Source of the DNA: Hyphomicrobiales bacterium
Lineage (GTDB): Bacteria > Pseudomonadota > Alphaproteobacteria > Rhizobiales > Rhizobiaceae
Length of the DNA: 64,000 nucleotides
Direction: 5' to 3'
Assembly: GCA_900472575.1 (NCBI GenBank)
Contig: UCIV01000024.1
Coordinates: forward strand, 1 to 64,000
Shown: piece by piece, positions 10,999 through 21,852 of the stretch
Layout: each line of letters begins with the position of its first letter
Position numbering within the stretch: position 1 is the stretch's first letter
The notes under the pieces: generated by a model
The model's database searches: none
Told to the model about the DNA's origin: nothing
What the model saw: only the letters and a program-made list of their open reading frames with translations
Position numbers and translations under genes: made by a program

Positions 10999-11847
10999 AT
11001 GGCTTCCAAAACCTCCCGCCTGTCGCGCTTCGCGAACCTGGAATTTATTCTCGGTGCAGCACTGACCATCATCATCTGCCTCGCCGTGCTGTTCTCCGAC
11101 CTGCTGTTTCCCGGTGGCGCAGACAAGATCGACCTGATGGCACGTCTGGCAAAGCCCTTTGCGTCAGCGGCGCATCCGTTCGGCACCGATCCGCTTGGGC
11201 GTGACGTGCTGGCCCGTGTCGTTGCCGGCGGCAAGATCTCGCTTCTGGTCGGTTTCACCTCCGTCATCGGCGCCGTCATCTTCGGCGTGGTGGTCGGCCT
11301 GATCGCCGGTTACTATCGCGGCTTCTGGGACATGCTGGTCATGCGTTTTGCCGACCTGCAGCTCGCCATGCCGTTCATCCTTCTCGCAATCACCTTCATC
11401 GCCATCGTCGGCGGCAGCCTGACGAACACGATCATCCTGCTGATCGTGTCGCAATGGGTGCAATATGCCCGCCTCGTGCGCGGCTCCGTCCTGACGCTGC
11501 GCGAGCGTGAATTCATCCTTTCGGCGCGTGCCATCGGCGTGAAGGACTGGCGCATCATCTTCCAGCATCTTCTGCCGAACCTGATCGGCCCGGTAATCGT
11601 GCTGATGACGCTCAACGTCGCCAACAACATCCTGCTTGAAAGCAGCCTGACCTTCCTCGGCCTCGGCGTTGATCCGACCATTCCGAGCTGGGGCGGCATG
11701 CTGGCCGACGGCCGCACCTATCTGCAGACCGCATGGTGGGTCAGCGTCTTCCCGGGCCTCGCCATCTTGCTCACCGTGCTTGGCCTCAACCTGCTCGGCG
11801 ACTGGCTGCGCGACAGCCTCGACCCGACCGGTCGCACCTCAAGATAA
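10999..11847 (+). CDS. Dipeptide-type ABC permease, DppC-like (system A)
   Basis: A 282-residue permease partnering the DppB-like subunit. Family landmarks are the periplasmic HPFGTDPLGRDVLARVVAGGKISL segment (seen as GTDPLGRDVL), the EAA loop ILSARAIGVKDWRIIFQHLLPN, and the C-terminal LLGDWLRDSLDP. About six membrane segments are visible. It lies between the DppB-like gene and an M14 peptidase gene 30 bp downstream in the same operon. Confidence 0.92.
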   Translation: MASKTSRLSRFANLEFILGAALTIIICLAVLFSDLLFPGGADKIDLMARLAKPFASAAHPFGTDPLGRDVLARVVAGGKISLLVGFTSVIGAVIFGVVVGLIAGYYRGFWDMLVMRFADLQLAMPFILLAITFIAIVGGSLTNTIILLIVSQWVQYARLVRGSVLTLREREFILSARAIGVKDWRIIFQHLLPNLIGPVIVLMTLNVANNILLESSLTFLGLGVDPTIPSWGGMLADGRTYLQTAWWVSVFPGLAILLTVLGLNLLGDWLRDSLDPTGRTSR

Positions 11848-11877
11848 ACACTTCGATACACAGCAAGGCATGACACC

Positions 11878-13611
11878 ATGACCACGATATTCGAGACTTC
11901 AATCGAGCGTACTCTTGAAACTCTGGTCACCGGTGCCAAGCCCGGCCTCGCTTTCGAAGCCTGGACATTTGACGATACAAAAAGCCGCCGTGCCACCGAG
12001 CAGGCGCTGAAGGACAACGGCATCACCGCCCGCATCCGCAGCGCCTACAAGCCGCTTCTCTTCACCTTTCTGGAAGAGATCGACCTTACCGGCGTGACGG
12101 AAATCGAGGTGCGTTATCCGGTACATGCCAATGCCCCGGCAAACCGTTTCCGCCTCGAAGCTTATCCGCTTGCATCGCTCGTTGGTGACGCGAAGATCGA
12201 ATTCATTGCCCGCGAGGACGGTGAGTTCTTTTACGACGTGACGCTGACCCGCAATGGCCAGAGCGAAACGCTGAAAATTCTCGTGCCGAACCGCGTCCAC
12301 AAAGATGTCGTAGGCGAAACCAATGTCTCGCCAACCGGCTGGTATCGCGCCGAAGGCGATACGACCGGCGAGCGTCTGGAAACCGATTACGAGCGCCTCT
12401 TCCACGGCGCCATCGAAGCGGTTGCCGGTTACGACTGGGGTGCCACCGAACCCTATTTCGAAGAACTCAATATCCGCGTTTCCCATCCGGCCGAAGACAT
12501 GGATCTGCCGGTCGGCGTTGAAGTCGTCAGCCTGCGCGAAGCCCTTCACGAGGATTTCTACTTCTCACTGCTGGAATTCTTTCAGAAGAAATCCGGCCGC
12601 CCGCTCGGCGACCGCGGCCTGAAGCCCGGTCAGATTGTGCCGGAAATCATTCAGAGTGCTGGCGAGATCAACATCCGCGTCGAAACCCGGCCTCTGACGA
12701 CCGGTTTCCTCGACGGCAAGGAACAGGCGATCGATACAGCCATCGAACCACCGGCTGCCGCACAGATGGCCAAGCTACTGGCCGAGATCGGTGGTGAAGA
12801 GTTTACCGCCAATTCCCGTTCCGGCCGCATTCTCAAAGCTCACTACGTCAAGGGCAGCGAAGCGGCCGTCATGATCAGCGGCGGCCAGCATCCGAACGAA
12901 ACGACCGGCATCGTCGGCGCCATCCGCGCCGCACGCGTGCTGAAAGAACGCGCCAACGCGCATTTCACCATCTCGCCGCTGGAAAACCCGGATGGTTACG
13001 CGCTGCACCAGCGCCTGCGCGTCGACAACCCGCGCCACATGCACCACGCCGCCCGTTACACGGCTCTCGGTGACGACCTCGAATACCGCACCCGCGAAAA
13101 TTCAGGCGAGCACCTGAACGAGAAGGCAATCCGCTTCAAGGCGCAGGAAATCAGCGGCGCGAAACTGCATGTGAACCTGCACGGCTACCCGTCTCATGAA
13201 TGGACACGCCCGCTTTCAGGTTACGTGCCGCGCAATTTCGCCATGTGGACATTGCCGAAAGGCTTCTTCCTCGTGATGCGCCACCACGCAGGCTGGACGG
13301 AACAAGCCGAAGCCATGCTCGACCACGTGACACGGCATCTCGGCGCCATTCCGGGCATTCTCGACTATAACAACCGCCAGATCGCGCTTTATGAGATCCA
13401 TGCCGGCGAAACCGGGTTCCGCATCATCAACGGTTTCCCTTGCCTGTCGTCGATCGACGACCGCCACACCGTACCGCTGACGCTCATCACCGAATATCCG
13501 GACGAAACCATCTACGGGGACGATTTCATCACCGGCCACACGGCGCAGATGGAAACCGTCATTTCGGCCTACGAATCGTGGCAGATGCTACAATCACAGG
13601 CGTCAGTCTGA
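11878..13611 (+). CDS. M14-family zinc carboxypeptidase-like protein
   Basis: The 577-residue protein has no signal peptide and should act in the cytoplasm on imported substrate. The C-terminal part (about residues 325-570) carries the M14 zinc site: His338 and Glu341 in HPNET, and His435 in NLHGYPS. The N-terminal ~300 residues are an extra region I do not recognise; M14 catalytic domains alone are about 300 residues. As the last gene of the carboxylase/importer operon it would release a C-terminal amino acid or split an amide of the imported compound. It converges on the next operon. Confidence 0.75.
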   Translation: MTTIFETSIERTLETLVTGAKPGLAFEAWTFDDTKSRRATEQALKDNGITARIRSAYKPLLFTFLEEIDLTGVTEIEVRYPVHANAPANRFRLEAYPLASLVGDAKIEFIAREDGEFFYDVTLTRNGQSETLKILVPNRVHKDVVGETNVSPTGWYRAEGDTTGERLETDYERLFHGAIEAVAGYDWGATEPYFEELNIRVSHPAEDMDLPVGVEVVSLREALHEDFYFSLLEFFQKKSGRPLGDRGLKPGQIVPEIIQSAGEINIRVETRPLTTGFLDGKEQAIDTAIEPPAAAQMAKLLAEIGGEEFTANSRSGRILKAHYVKGSEAAVMISGGQHPNETTGIVGAIRAARVLKERANAHFTISPLENPDGYALHQRLRVDNPRHMHHAARYTALGDDLEYRTRENSGEHLNEKAIRFKAQEISGAKLHVNLHGYPSHEWTRPLSGYVPRNFAMWTLPKGFFLVMRHHAGWTEQAEAMLDHVTRHLGAIPGILDYNNRQIALYEIHAGETGFRIINGFPCLSSIDDRHTVPLTLITEYPDETIYGDDFITGHTAQMETVISAYESWQMLQSQASV

Positions 13612-13632
13612 CCGCGAGATCTGCCGGGGTGT

Positions 13633-13652
13633 AGGAGGTCCAACGACCTCCT
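13633..13652. terminator. Hairpin between convergent operons
   Basis: AGGAGGTC (13633-13640) and GACCTCCT (13645-13652) form a perfect 8-bp stem with a CAAC loop in the 76-bp gap between two convergent operons. There is no T-tract on either side, so it may be a factor-assisted terminator or a 3'-end protective hairpin. Confidence 0.5.
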
Positions 13653-13675
13653 GTGCCTGACAGTTCAACATCACC

Positions 13676-13687
13676 AGATCGGCTGGC

Positions 13688-13698
<11 letters not shown>
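13676..13698 (-). other. Hairpin spanning the stop codon of the system B ATPase
   Basis: AGATCGGCT (13676-13684) and AGCCGATCT (13690-13698) form a perfect 9-bp stem around a 5-base loop that contains the first base of the minus-strand ATPase stop codon region (gene ends at 13688). It probably protects the 3' end of the minus-strand message or contributes to termination together with the neighbouring hairpin. Confidence 0.4.
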
Positions 13699-15502
<1,804 letters not shown>

Positions 15503-15506
15503 GGTG

Positions 15507-17291
15507 TCATCGTCCTATCGCATAGGCCTGCATCAGACGCGGAGTTGCGGCAGCCCGCAGCAGGCCATCGGCATCGCGTCGGGCGGCCGTCAGCCGACCG
15601 ACGGACCATGCGTCGGCAACCTTGACCTTGTGGCCGCGGCGGCGGAGTTCTTCGAGCGTTGCCTCACCGATCGTGCTTTCCACCATGATCTCGCCCGGCG
15701 AGCTGGTGCGCGGATAGAAAGAGCCCGGGAAATGGGACGTGTGGAAGAGCGGCATGTCGATCGCCGCCTGCAGGTTCTTGCCGTGATGGGCATACCGCAG
15801 GAAGAAAGGCAGCTGCCATTGGTCCTGCTGGTCGCCGCCCGGCGTGCCGAAGACCATAGAGGGCTTGCCCTGAAGCAGCGCCAGCGACGGGGTCAGCGTC
15901 GTGCGCGGACGCTTGCCCGGCGCAAGCGAAGTCGGCAGGCCGTCCTTCAACCAGAACATCTGGGCGCGGGAATTCAGCGCGAAACCGAGCCCCGGCACGA
16001 TTGGCGAGGACTGCAGCCAGCCGCCCGACGGCGTGGTCGAGACCATGTTGCCCCAGCGGTCGATGACGTCGATATGGACGGTATCGCCACGCTTTTCGGT
16101 CAGGTGCGACATGGTCGGCTCGTAAACTGTGCCCGTGCCGCTCATCTCGGCCAGCATCGCCATGGTCGCGTCGACCTGATGCTCGTAACCCGGCACGGTA
16201 CCCGGGCGAAGGTCGAGCGAAGCCGTCGAGCCGATCAGCTTGCGTCGCTCGGCATTATAGCCTTCCGAGAGAAGATATTCGGTCGGGATCTGACCAAATT
16301 CCGGATCGCCGTAATAGACCTCTCGGTCGGCGAAGGCGAGTTTCATCGCCTCGACCACCGTATGGACGAAATCCGGGCCAGACGGGTCCATGGCGGCAAG
16401 ATCAAAACCCTTCAAGAGCGCGAGCGACTGAAGAAGCACCGGCCCCTGCCCCCAGGCCGGCGTCTTGGCGATCGTCCAGTCCTGGTAATCCAGCGTCTGC
16501 GGTGCTTCGACGGTGGCGCTCCAGTTCGCCATGTCTTCAGCGGTCAAGACACCCTTGTGCTTGGAACCGCTCGCATCCATGACTTCGGCGGTCTTGAGGT
16601 AGCTATCGATCGTTTCCGCCACGAAGCCGCGATAGAAGGCGTCACGCGCCGCCTCGACCTGATTTTCGCGGCCGGTCCTGGCTTCCGATCCCGCGATGAT
16701 GCGCTTGTAGGTCTCGGCCAAGACCGGGTTCTTGAAATTGGCATGTGCTTCCGGTGCCGAACCACCCGGTAGCCAGGTTTCGTAGGAGGTCGGCCATTCC
16801 TTCTTGAAGAAATCGGCAAGGCCCTTGATCGTATTCGACACGCGCGGCAGCGTCGGATGACCGTGCTCGGCGTAATAGATCGCAGGCTCCAGAACCTCGC
16901 GCACGCTCATCGTGCCGTAATCGCGCAGCATCAGCATCCAGCCGTCGAAGGCGCCGGGGATGACAGTGGCAAGCAGACCGTCGCCGGGGATCAGCTTAAG
17001 ACCTTCCGACGTGTAATGCTCGATCGTGGCACCGGCCGGAGCCGGGCCCTGTGCGCAGATGACCTCAACCTTGTCGGTCTTCTTGGAATAAAAGACAGCC
17101 GGCATGTCGCCACCCGGACCGCAGAGGTGCGGCTCGACGATCTGCAAAACGAAGCCGGTGGCAACAGCGGCGTCAAAGGCATTGCCACCCTTTTCGAGGA
17201 TGGCCATGCCGACGGCGGATGCGATCCAATGCGTGGAGGTAACGACGCCGAAGGTGCCGAGGATTTCGGGGCGAGTGGTAAAATCGGACAT
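15507..17291 (-). CDS. Gamma-glutamyltransferase family protein
   Basis: A 594-residue N-terminal-nucleophile hydrolase of the Ggt family, which cleaves gamma-glutamyl amide bonds by self-processing into two chains. The presumed nucleophile is Thr404 in [11 protein letters not shown], where the precursor would be cut. Downstream [13 protein letters not shown] corresponds to the family glycine-rich substrate loop. Unlike secreted Ggt, it has no signal peptide ([12 protein letters not shown]), so it should act in the cytoplasm. Being inside an importer operon, it likely hydrolyses a gamma-glutamyl or similar N-acyl compound after uptake. Cephalosporin acylase-like activity is an alternative within the family. 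Confidence 0.85.
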   Translation of the reverse strand: MSDFTTRPEILGTFGVVTSTHWIASAVGMAILEKGGNAFDAAVATGFVLQIVEPHLCGPGGDMPAVFYSKKTDKVEVICAQGPAPAGATIEHYTSEGLKLIPGDGLLATVIPGAFDGWMLMLRDYGTMSVREVLEPAIYYAEHGHPTLPRVSNTIKGLADFFKKEWPTSYETWLPGGSAPEAHANFKNPVLAETYKRIIAGSEARTGRENQVEAARDAFYRGFVAETIDSYLKTAEVMDASGSKHKGVLTAEDMANWSATVEAPQTLDYQDWTIAKTPAWGQGPVLLQSLALLKGFDLAAMDPSGPDFVHTVVEAMKLAFADREVYYGDPEFGQIPTEYLLSEGYNAERRKLIGSTASLDLRPGTVPGYEHQVDATMAMLAEMSGTGTVYEPTMSHLTEKRGDTVHIDVIDRWGNMVSTTPSGGWLQSSPIVPGLGFALNSRAQMFWLKDGLPTSLAPGKRPRTTLTPSLALLQGKPSMVFGTPGGDQQDQWQLPFFLRYAHHGKNLQAAIDMPLFHTSHFPGSFYPRTSSPGEIMVESTIGEATLEELRRRGHKVKVADAWSVGRLTAARRDADGLLRAAATPRLMQAYAIGR

Positions 17292-17330
17292 TCTTGGAAT
17301 TCCCTATGAGATTTCAGGCTTCGCCCAGTC

Positions 17331-18203
17331 TTAGGCTTCGCGAGGATCGAGTGCGTCGCGCAGGCCGTCGCCAAGCAGATTGAACCCGATGACGACGAGG
17401 AAGATTGCGATACCAGGCCACATGGTCATCCAAGGTGCCTGGCTCAGAAAGTTCTTGGCGGTGTTGAGCATCGAACCCCAGCTTGGTGCTGGCGCCTGCT
17501 GGCCCAGCCCGAGGAAAGAAAGGCTTGCTTCCGCGATGATCGCGGTCGCCACCGTAAGCGTTGCCTGAACGATGATCGGGGCAAAGACATTGGGCAGGAT
17601 GTAGCGGGTCATGATGTCGAAATGGTTCAGGCCGATCGAACGAGCGCCCTCGACATAGTCCTCCGTCTTGACCGCAAGCACCTGGCCGCGGGTCAGCCGC
17701 ACGAAGATCGGCATGGCCGAAAGACCGATGGCGATCATCGCATTGGTCAGGCTCGGGCCGAGAAAGGCGGCAAGCGCAATCGCCATGATGAGAAAGGGCA
17801 TGGCAAGCAGAGCCTCGGTGACACGCGAGATCACCATGTCGACCCAGCCGCCGAAATATCCGGCGAGCAGGCCAAAGGGCACGCCGATCACCACGGCGAT
17901 CAAAACCGAGACGACACCAGCCATCAGCGAGGCCTGCGCGCCGTAGATCATCCGCGAGAGAATGTCGCGTCCGAGATCGTCAGTGCCGAGCCAGTGGGCG
18001 GCGGATGGTGCCTTGCGGATCGCGCCCCAGCTTGTGGCAATTGGATCGGCGATCGGCAGGATCGGAGCGGCGATGGCGAGAATGGCGAAGAAAAGCACGA
18101 TGATCAGGCCGGCAAGGGCCGACCTGTTGCGCTTCATCTTCTTCCAGGCGCGGCTCTCCTGTCGCTTGGCGGGGATGGAGACGGTTGAGTTGATGGAAGT
18201 CAT
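17331..18203 (-). CDS. Dipeptide-type ABC permease, DppC-like (system B)
   Basis: A 290-residue inner-membrane permease. It shows WLGTDDLGRDILSRMIYGAQ, the EAA loop GARSIGLNHFDIMTRYILPN, and the C-terminal LLGDGLRDALDPRE. The start at 18203 (MTSINSTV) is preferred because it has GAGGA upstream and avoids overlap with the DppB gene; an upstream start would add 18 residues that do not look like this family. It pairs with the DppB-like subunit 10 bp upstream. Confidence 0.9.
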   Translation of the reverse strand: MTSINSTVSIPAKRQESRAWKKMKRNRSALAGLIIVLFFAILAIAAPILPIADPIATSWGAIRKAPSAAHWLGTDDLGRDILSRMIYGAQASLMAGVVSVLIAVVIGVPFGLLAGYFGGWVDMVISRVTEALLAMPFLIMAIALAAFLGPSLTNAMIAIGLSAMPIFVRLTRGQVLAVKTEDYVEGARSIGLNHFDIMTRYILPNVFAPIIVQATLTVATAIIAEASLSFLGLGQQAPAPSWGSMLNTAKNFLSQAPWMTMWPGIAIFLVVIGFNLLGDGLRDALDPREA

Positions 18204-18213
18204 ATCGTCGTCC

Positions 18214-19161
18214 TCAGATAGTCGCCCTGAGGCGCGGATTGAGCAGGACATAGGCAATGTCGGCGAGAAGGTTCATCAGGATGAAGCCGACGGCGGTGCA
18301 CAGCACGATGCCCTGGACGACGGCATAATCGCGGGTGAACACGGCATCGACGGTCATCTTGCCGAAGCCCGGAATGGTGAAGATCTGTTCGGTCAGGACG
18401 GCACCGGCAAGCAGCTCGCCGAAGAGCAGCGCCAGAAGCGTGATGACCGGCAGAAGCGCGTTGCGGAAACTGTGCGACAGGATGATTTCGCTTGGCGACA
18501 GCCCTTTGGCGCGGGCGGTGCGGATATAATCGGAGCTCAAAACCGCGACCATGGCCGAGCGGGTATGGCGCATCAGGGTTGCGGCAAGCGCGTTGCCAAG
18601 CACGAAAGCCGGCATGATCATCGTCTGGATGGAGCGGACCGGATCGACGAAGATCGACTCGTAACCGGAAGCCGGAAGCCATCCGAGCTGCACTGAGACC
18701 AGCAGGATCAGCATGATGCCCAGCCAGAAATTCGGGATGGAGAGGCCGGAAAGCGCCACGATATTGGCGGTGTAGTCGATCCAGGTATTCTTCTTCACCG
18801 CAGCCAGAATACCGATCGGGATGCCGATGATCATCGCGAAGAACATCGCCATGACGGCAAGCTGAATGGTGACCGGCAGTTTCTGTCCGATCAGTTCCAA
18901 CACAGGCTGGTTGGTTCTGAGCGAAATGCCGAAATCGCCTGTCACGACGCCGCCCAGCCAGTTGAGGTACTGAATCGGCATCGGATCGTTGAGACGATAT
19001 TTCTCGCGCAGGAATTCGATCGTAGCCGGATCGCGTTCTTCACCGGCCATGGCCAGAACCGGGTCACCGGGCAATAGCTTCTGCAATGAAAAGACGAAGA
19101 TCGAAATGATCAGCAGCGTCGGGATCGCGACCAGTAGTCGCTTGCCGATGTAAACAGGCAT
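18214..19161 (-). CDS. Dipeptide-type ABC permease, DppB-like (system B)
   Basis: A 315-residue permease beginning MPVYIGKRLLVAIPTLLI, the usual DppB N-terminus. It has the first periplasmic loop with LPGDPVLAMAGEERDPATIE, the EAA loop TARAKGLSPSEIILSHSFRN, and ends with the LLNPRLRATI type tail. About six membrane segments. It follows the binding-protein gene after a 93-bp gap that contains a strong hairpin. Confidence 0.92.
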   Translation of the reverse strand: MPVYIGKRLLVAIPTLLIISIFVFSLQKLLPGDPVLAMAGEERDPATIEFLREKYRLNDPMPIQYLNWLGGVVTGDFGISLRTNQPVLELIGQKLPVTIQLAVMAMFFAMIIGIPIGILAAVKKNTWIDYTANIVALSGLSIPNFWLGIMLILLVSVQLGWLPASGYESIFVDPVRSIQTMIMPAFVLGNALAATLMRHTRSAMVAVLSSDYIRTARAKGLSPSEIILSHSFRNALLPVITLLALLFGELLAGAVLTEQIFTIPGFGKMTVDAVFTRDYAVVQGIVLCTAVGFILMNLLADIAYVLLNPRLRATI

Positions 19162-19207
19162 GGCATCGCCCTCGTTCAGGCTAGGTCTCGGTATGGTCAG
19201 TGTGGGC

Positions 19208-19234
19208 GCCGCACGAGGAATGTCCCCGTGCGGC
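19208..19234 (-). other. Intercistronic hairpin after binding-protein gene (system B)
   Basis: GCCGCACG (19208-19215) and CGTGCGGC (19227-19234) give a perfect 8-bp GC-rich stem in the gap between the binding protein and DppB genes. It is not followed by a U-run in the minus-strand direction. The position repeats in systems A, C, D and the Pot system and suggests control of the binding protein to permease ratio. Confidence 0.5.
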
Positions 19235-19254
19235 TGCCTTTATGAAATTAGCGA

Positions 19255-20763
19255 TCAGTCCTTGCTGACGCCGAGCAGACGGATCATGCCGTCCGGCGAC
19301 GGAGCCCAGCCCTTGACCTTCTTGGAAAGGGCGTAGGCATAAGGCTGGTGGCCGAGGTAGATGATCGGCATGTCCTCATCGAGGATCGTCATGGCCGCGT
19401 CATACTTTTCCTTGCGGACAGCGTCATCGGTTGAGGCGCGGGCCGCGTTGAGCAGCTCGTCGACCTTCGGGTTGCAATATTTCACGTCGTTAATGCCGCC
19501 CTTGCAGGTGACGAACTGGTGAATATTGCCATCCGGATCGATACGGCCGGACCAGTCCGAACGGGACAGCTGATAGTTGCCGGCGGTCTGTTCGGAAAGA
19601 AGCGTGGCGAATTCGGTTGCCTTCAGCGTGACGTTGAAGCCGGCTTCGGCCACCATCGACTGGATGACCTGCATCATCTGCGTTTGGGTGGTATTGTTGG
19701 CGTGCTGCAGCTCGATATCGAGCTTCTCATAGCCCGCTTCCTTCATCAGCTGCTTGGCCTTTTCTATATCGCGGGCCGGAACCGGGATATCCTTGTCGAA
19801 CCAGGGACTCGACGGCGGGAACGGCTGGTTGCCGGCCTTGGACGTGCCTTCGAAAACGATCTGGCCGATTGCTTCGCGATCGATCGCCAGCGAAAATGCC
19901 TGGCGCAGGCGCTTGTCCTTGCCCAGCGGATTGTCCGCACGCGGGCCGTTGCCGATGTTGACATACATCGCCATGTAACCCGGACCGATGACGTCGGCAT
20001 AGGTGAGGTTCGCGTCGTTCTTCACCGATTCCGCGTCGGAAGCGGAAATACGCTCGGCCATGTCGAGATCGCCCGAACGCAGGTTGGCGAGCTTCACGGT
20101 CGTGTCGGGGATCGGCAGGTAGGTCACCTTGTCGACCAGAACCTTATCCTTGTCCCAGTAGTCGGCGAATTTTTCCAGCACAATACGATCCTGCTGGATA
20201 CGCTCGACGAACTTGAACGGGCCGGCGCAAACCGGCTTGGAGCCGAAATTGGCGCCGAGTTCCTTGGCAGCCTTCGGCGCAACGATCATGCCGGCGCGAT
20301 CGGAGAGCTGGGCAAGCAGCGTCACGTCAGCGGATTTCAAGGTGAACTTGACTTCCAGCGGACCGGTTGCCTCGACCTTGGCGACCGAGGAAAGCTCGCT
20401 CTTGCGGCGCGATTCCGGCAGCGTCATGTTGCGTTCGATGGTGGCGACAACGGCTGCAGCATCGAGCACTTCGCCGTCATGGAACTTGACGCCATCACGG
20501 ATCTTCATCGTCAAAACCTTGCCCTCTTCGGACCAGGCCCATTCGGTGGCGAGCTGCGGGACGACCTTCATGTCCTGGTCGATATCGACAAGCTTGTCGC
20601 ACATCGCGGTATAGACGATGCGGCCGACAAAGGTGCGCGACTGGGCAGGATCCAGCACGTCCGCGTCGTCGTTGAGACCGATGCGTAGTTCAGACGACAT
20701 GGCCGGCATGGCCATCAAGGCACTGGCGAGCAGCGCCGCACTCAAAGCGGTAATTCTCTTCAT
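19255..20763 (-). CDS. Periplasmic solute-binding protein, family 5 (system B)
   Basis: A 502-residue oligopeptide-type binding protein with a Sec signal peptide (MKRITALSAALLASALMAMPAMSS, cleavage near residue 24). The family core is visible in LATEWAWSEEGKVLTMKIRDGVKFHDGE and GPFKFVERIQ. AGAGGAT precedes the ATG at good spacing. It is the first gene of the operon that continues with two permeases, the gamma-glutamyltransferase homologue and the ATPase, which hints at a gamma-glutamyl-type ligand. This is context only. Confidence 0.92.
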   Translation of the reverse strand: MKRITALSAALLASALMAMPAMSSELRIGLNDDADVLDPAQSRTFVGRIVYTAMCDKLVDIDQDMKVVPQLATEWAWSEEGKVLTMKIRDGVKFHDGEVLDAAAVVATIERNMTLPESRRKSELSSVAKVEATGPLEVKFTLKSADVTLLAQLSDRAGMIVAPKAAKELGANFGSKPVCAGPFKFVERIQQDRIVLEKFADYWDKDKVLVDKVTYLPIPDTTVKLANLRSGDLDMAERISASDAESVKNDANLTYADVIGPGYMAMYVNIGNGPRADNPLGKDKRLRQAFSLAIDREAIGQIVFEGTSKAGNQPFPPSSPWFDKDIPVPARDIEKAKQLMKEAGYEKLDIELQHANNTTQTQMMQVIQSMVAEAGFNVTLKATEFATLLSEQTAGNYQLSRSDWSGRIDPDGNIHQFVTCKGGINDVKYCNPKVDELLNAARASTDDAVRKEKYDAAMTILDEDMPIIYLGHQPYAYALSKKVKGWAPSPDGMIRLLGVSKD

Positions 20764-20846
20764 GTTCTATCCTCTGGTCTGACTATCTTTGACGTTATTT
20801 TTCTTGTTGGCCGGCCCGACGGGCCAGGCGGTCTTCAGTCGGCGGA

Positions 20847-21620
20847 TCACGAGGCGGCGCTGATGTCGCCTCCGTCGGTTTCCTCCGTATCGGACGACGA
20901 CACCGCCGAAGCAGTGTCGTCGAGAAACTCAAGTGAGGTGGCGCGGATCAGGCGCTCCTGGTGCATCAGAAGGTGCTGGCGCATGGCTTCGCCCGCCCGC
21001 CCGGGATCCCGGGCGGCAATCGCATCGACGATCGCCATGTGCTGTTCGTAAGAGGTTCGCCCATTGGTTCCGGTGCGCCGGGCGCGTTCGCGGATGGACT
21101 GCCATGCCTCGTCCTGACGAACGCGGTTGACCACGTCGAAAATCGACAAGAACAGGCCGTTGCCAGCGCTCTGGGCGATCTGGCGATGCAGCGAACCGTC
21201 CCAAAGCTCCTTGGAATCGGCATCCGTGCTCTGGCCGGTCTTTTCAGCGAGAGCGCGCATCCGCTCGATCTCGGAAGGCTTGGCACGCATTGCCGCAAGT
21301 TGCGCAAGCTGCGGCTCGATGCGAAGGCGAACCTCCATGATTTCCATGAAGTCGGTACCGGCAACCAGTTCATCGACCTGAGCAGACCAGCCATCCGGCT
21401 TTTCACCCAGAAAGGTTCCGGCTCCCTGACGCCGCCAGACCAGCCCCTCCGCCTCCAGGACTTCCAGCGCACGGCGGACTGCCCGACGGCCGACATTCAA
21501 GGTCTCCGCAAACGCCCTTTCCGTCGGCAGGCGGCCATCTTTCGCCAGTTCTTCATTGCGGATGAACTCGCGAAGCCTCGCCAGCGCAAAGTTGGAATTG
21601 TCGTTAGGGTTTGCAGTCAA
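20847..21620 (-). CDS. GntR-family (FadR subfamily) transcriptional regulator
   Basis: A 257-residue regulator with an N-terminal winged helix (LPTERAFAETLNVGRRAVRRALEVLEAEGLV) and a C-terminal FCD ligand domain (about residues 90-220). Translation starts at TTG; no ATG fits. It lies between two minus-strand importer operons: the M24 gene ends 232 bp upstream and the system B binding-protein gene starts 83 bp downstream. A palindromic operator lies 11-37 bp before its start codon, so it probably represses itself and, by read-through, system B. The effector is unknown. Confidence 0.85.
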   Translation of the reverse strand: MTANPNDNSNFALARLREFIRNEELAKDGRLPTERAFAETLNVGRRAVRRALEVLEAEGLVWRRQGAGTFLGEKPDGWSAQVDELVAGTDFMEIMEVRLRIEPQLAQLAAMRAKPSEIERMRALAEKTGQSTDADSKELWDGSLHRQIAQSAGNGLFLSIFDVVNRVRQDEAWQSIRERARRTGTNGRTSYEQHMAIVDAIAARDPGRAGEAMRQHLLMHQERLIRATSLEFLDDTASAVSSSDTEETDGGDISAAS

Positions 21621-21630
21621 CTCGCACCAT

Positions 21631-21657
21631 TTGGTCGAACCAATTGTCTATTGGTTC
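21631..21657. promoter_or_regulatory. Overlapping palindromes, FadR-type operator
   Basis: Two palindromes overlap. GAACCAAT (21637-21644) and ATTGGTTC (21650-21657) are perfect arms around a 5-bp spacer. TTGGT (21631-21635) and ACCAA (21639-21643) are arms around CGA, which exactly fits the FadR-subfamily consensus TNGTNNNACNA. The site ends 11 bp before the TTG start of the regulator, a position suited to autorepression. Confidence 0.65.
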
Positions 21658-21852
21658 ATCTTGGAGGATTTTTCTCACGCCCGTCAAGCCATTTTTTAGG
21701 CTTCGCCGACCATCGCTCAAAATGTAAGCAAACAAGGTTAGTTGGTCCGGCAGTCTTCAACCTGCCGCCACATCTGCACAGCAAAACGCCAGCATCTCGG
21801 GTGAGGCGCCGGCAAGGTTGCAGACATCGGAACTGGTGCCGGAGACGGTGTT

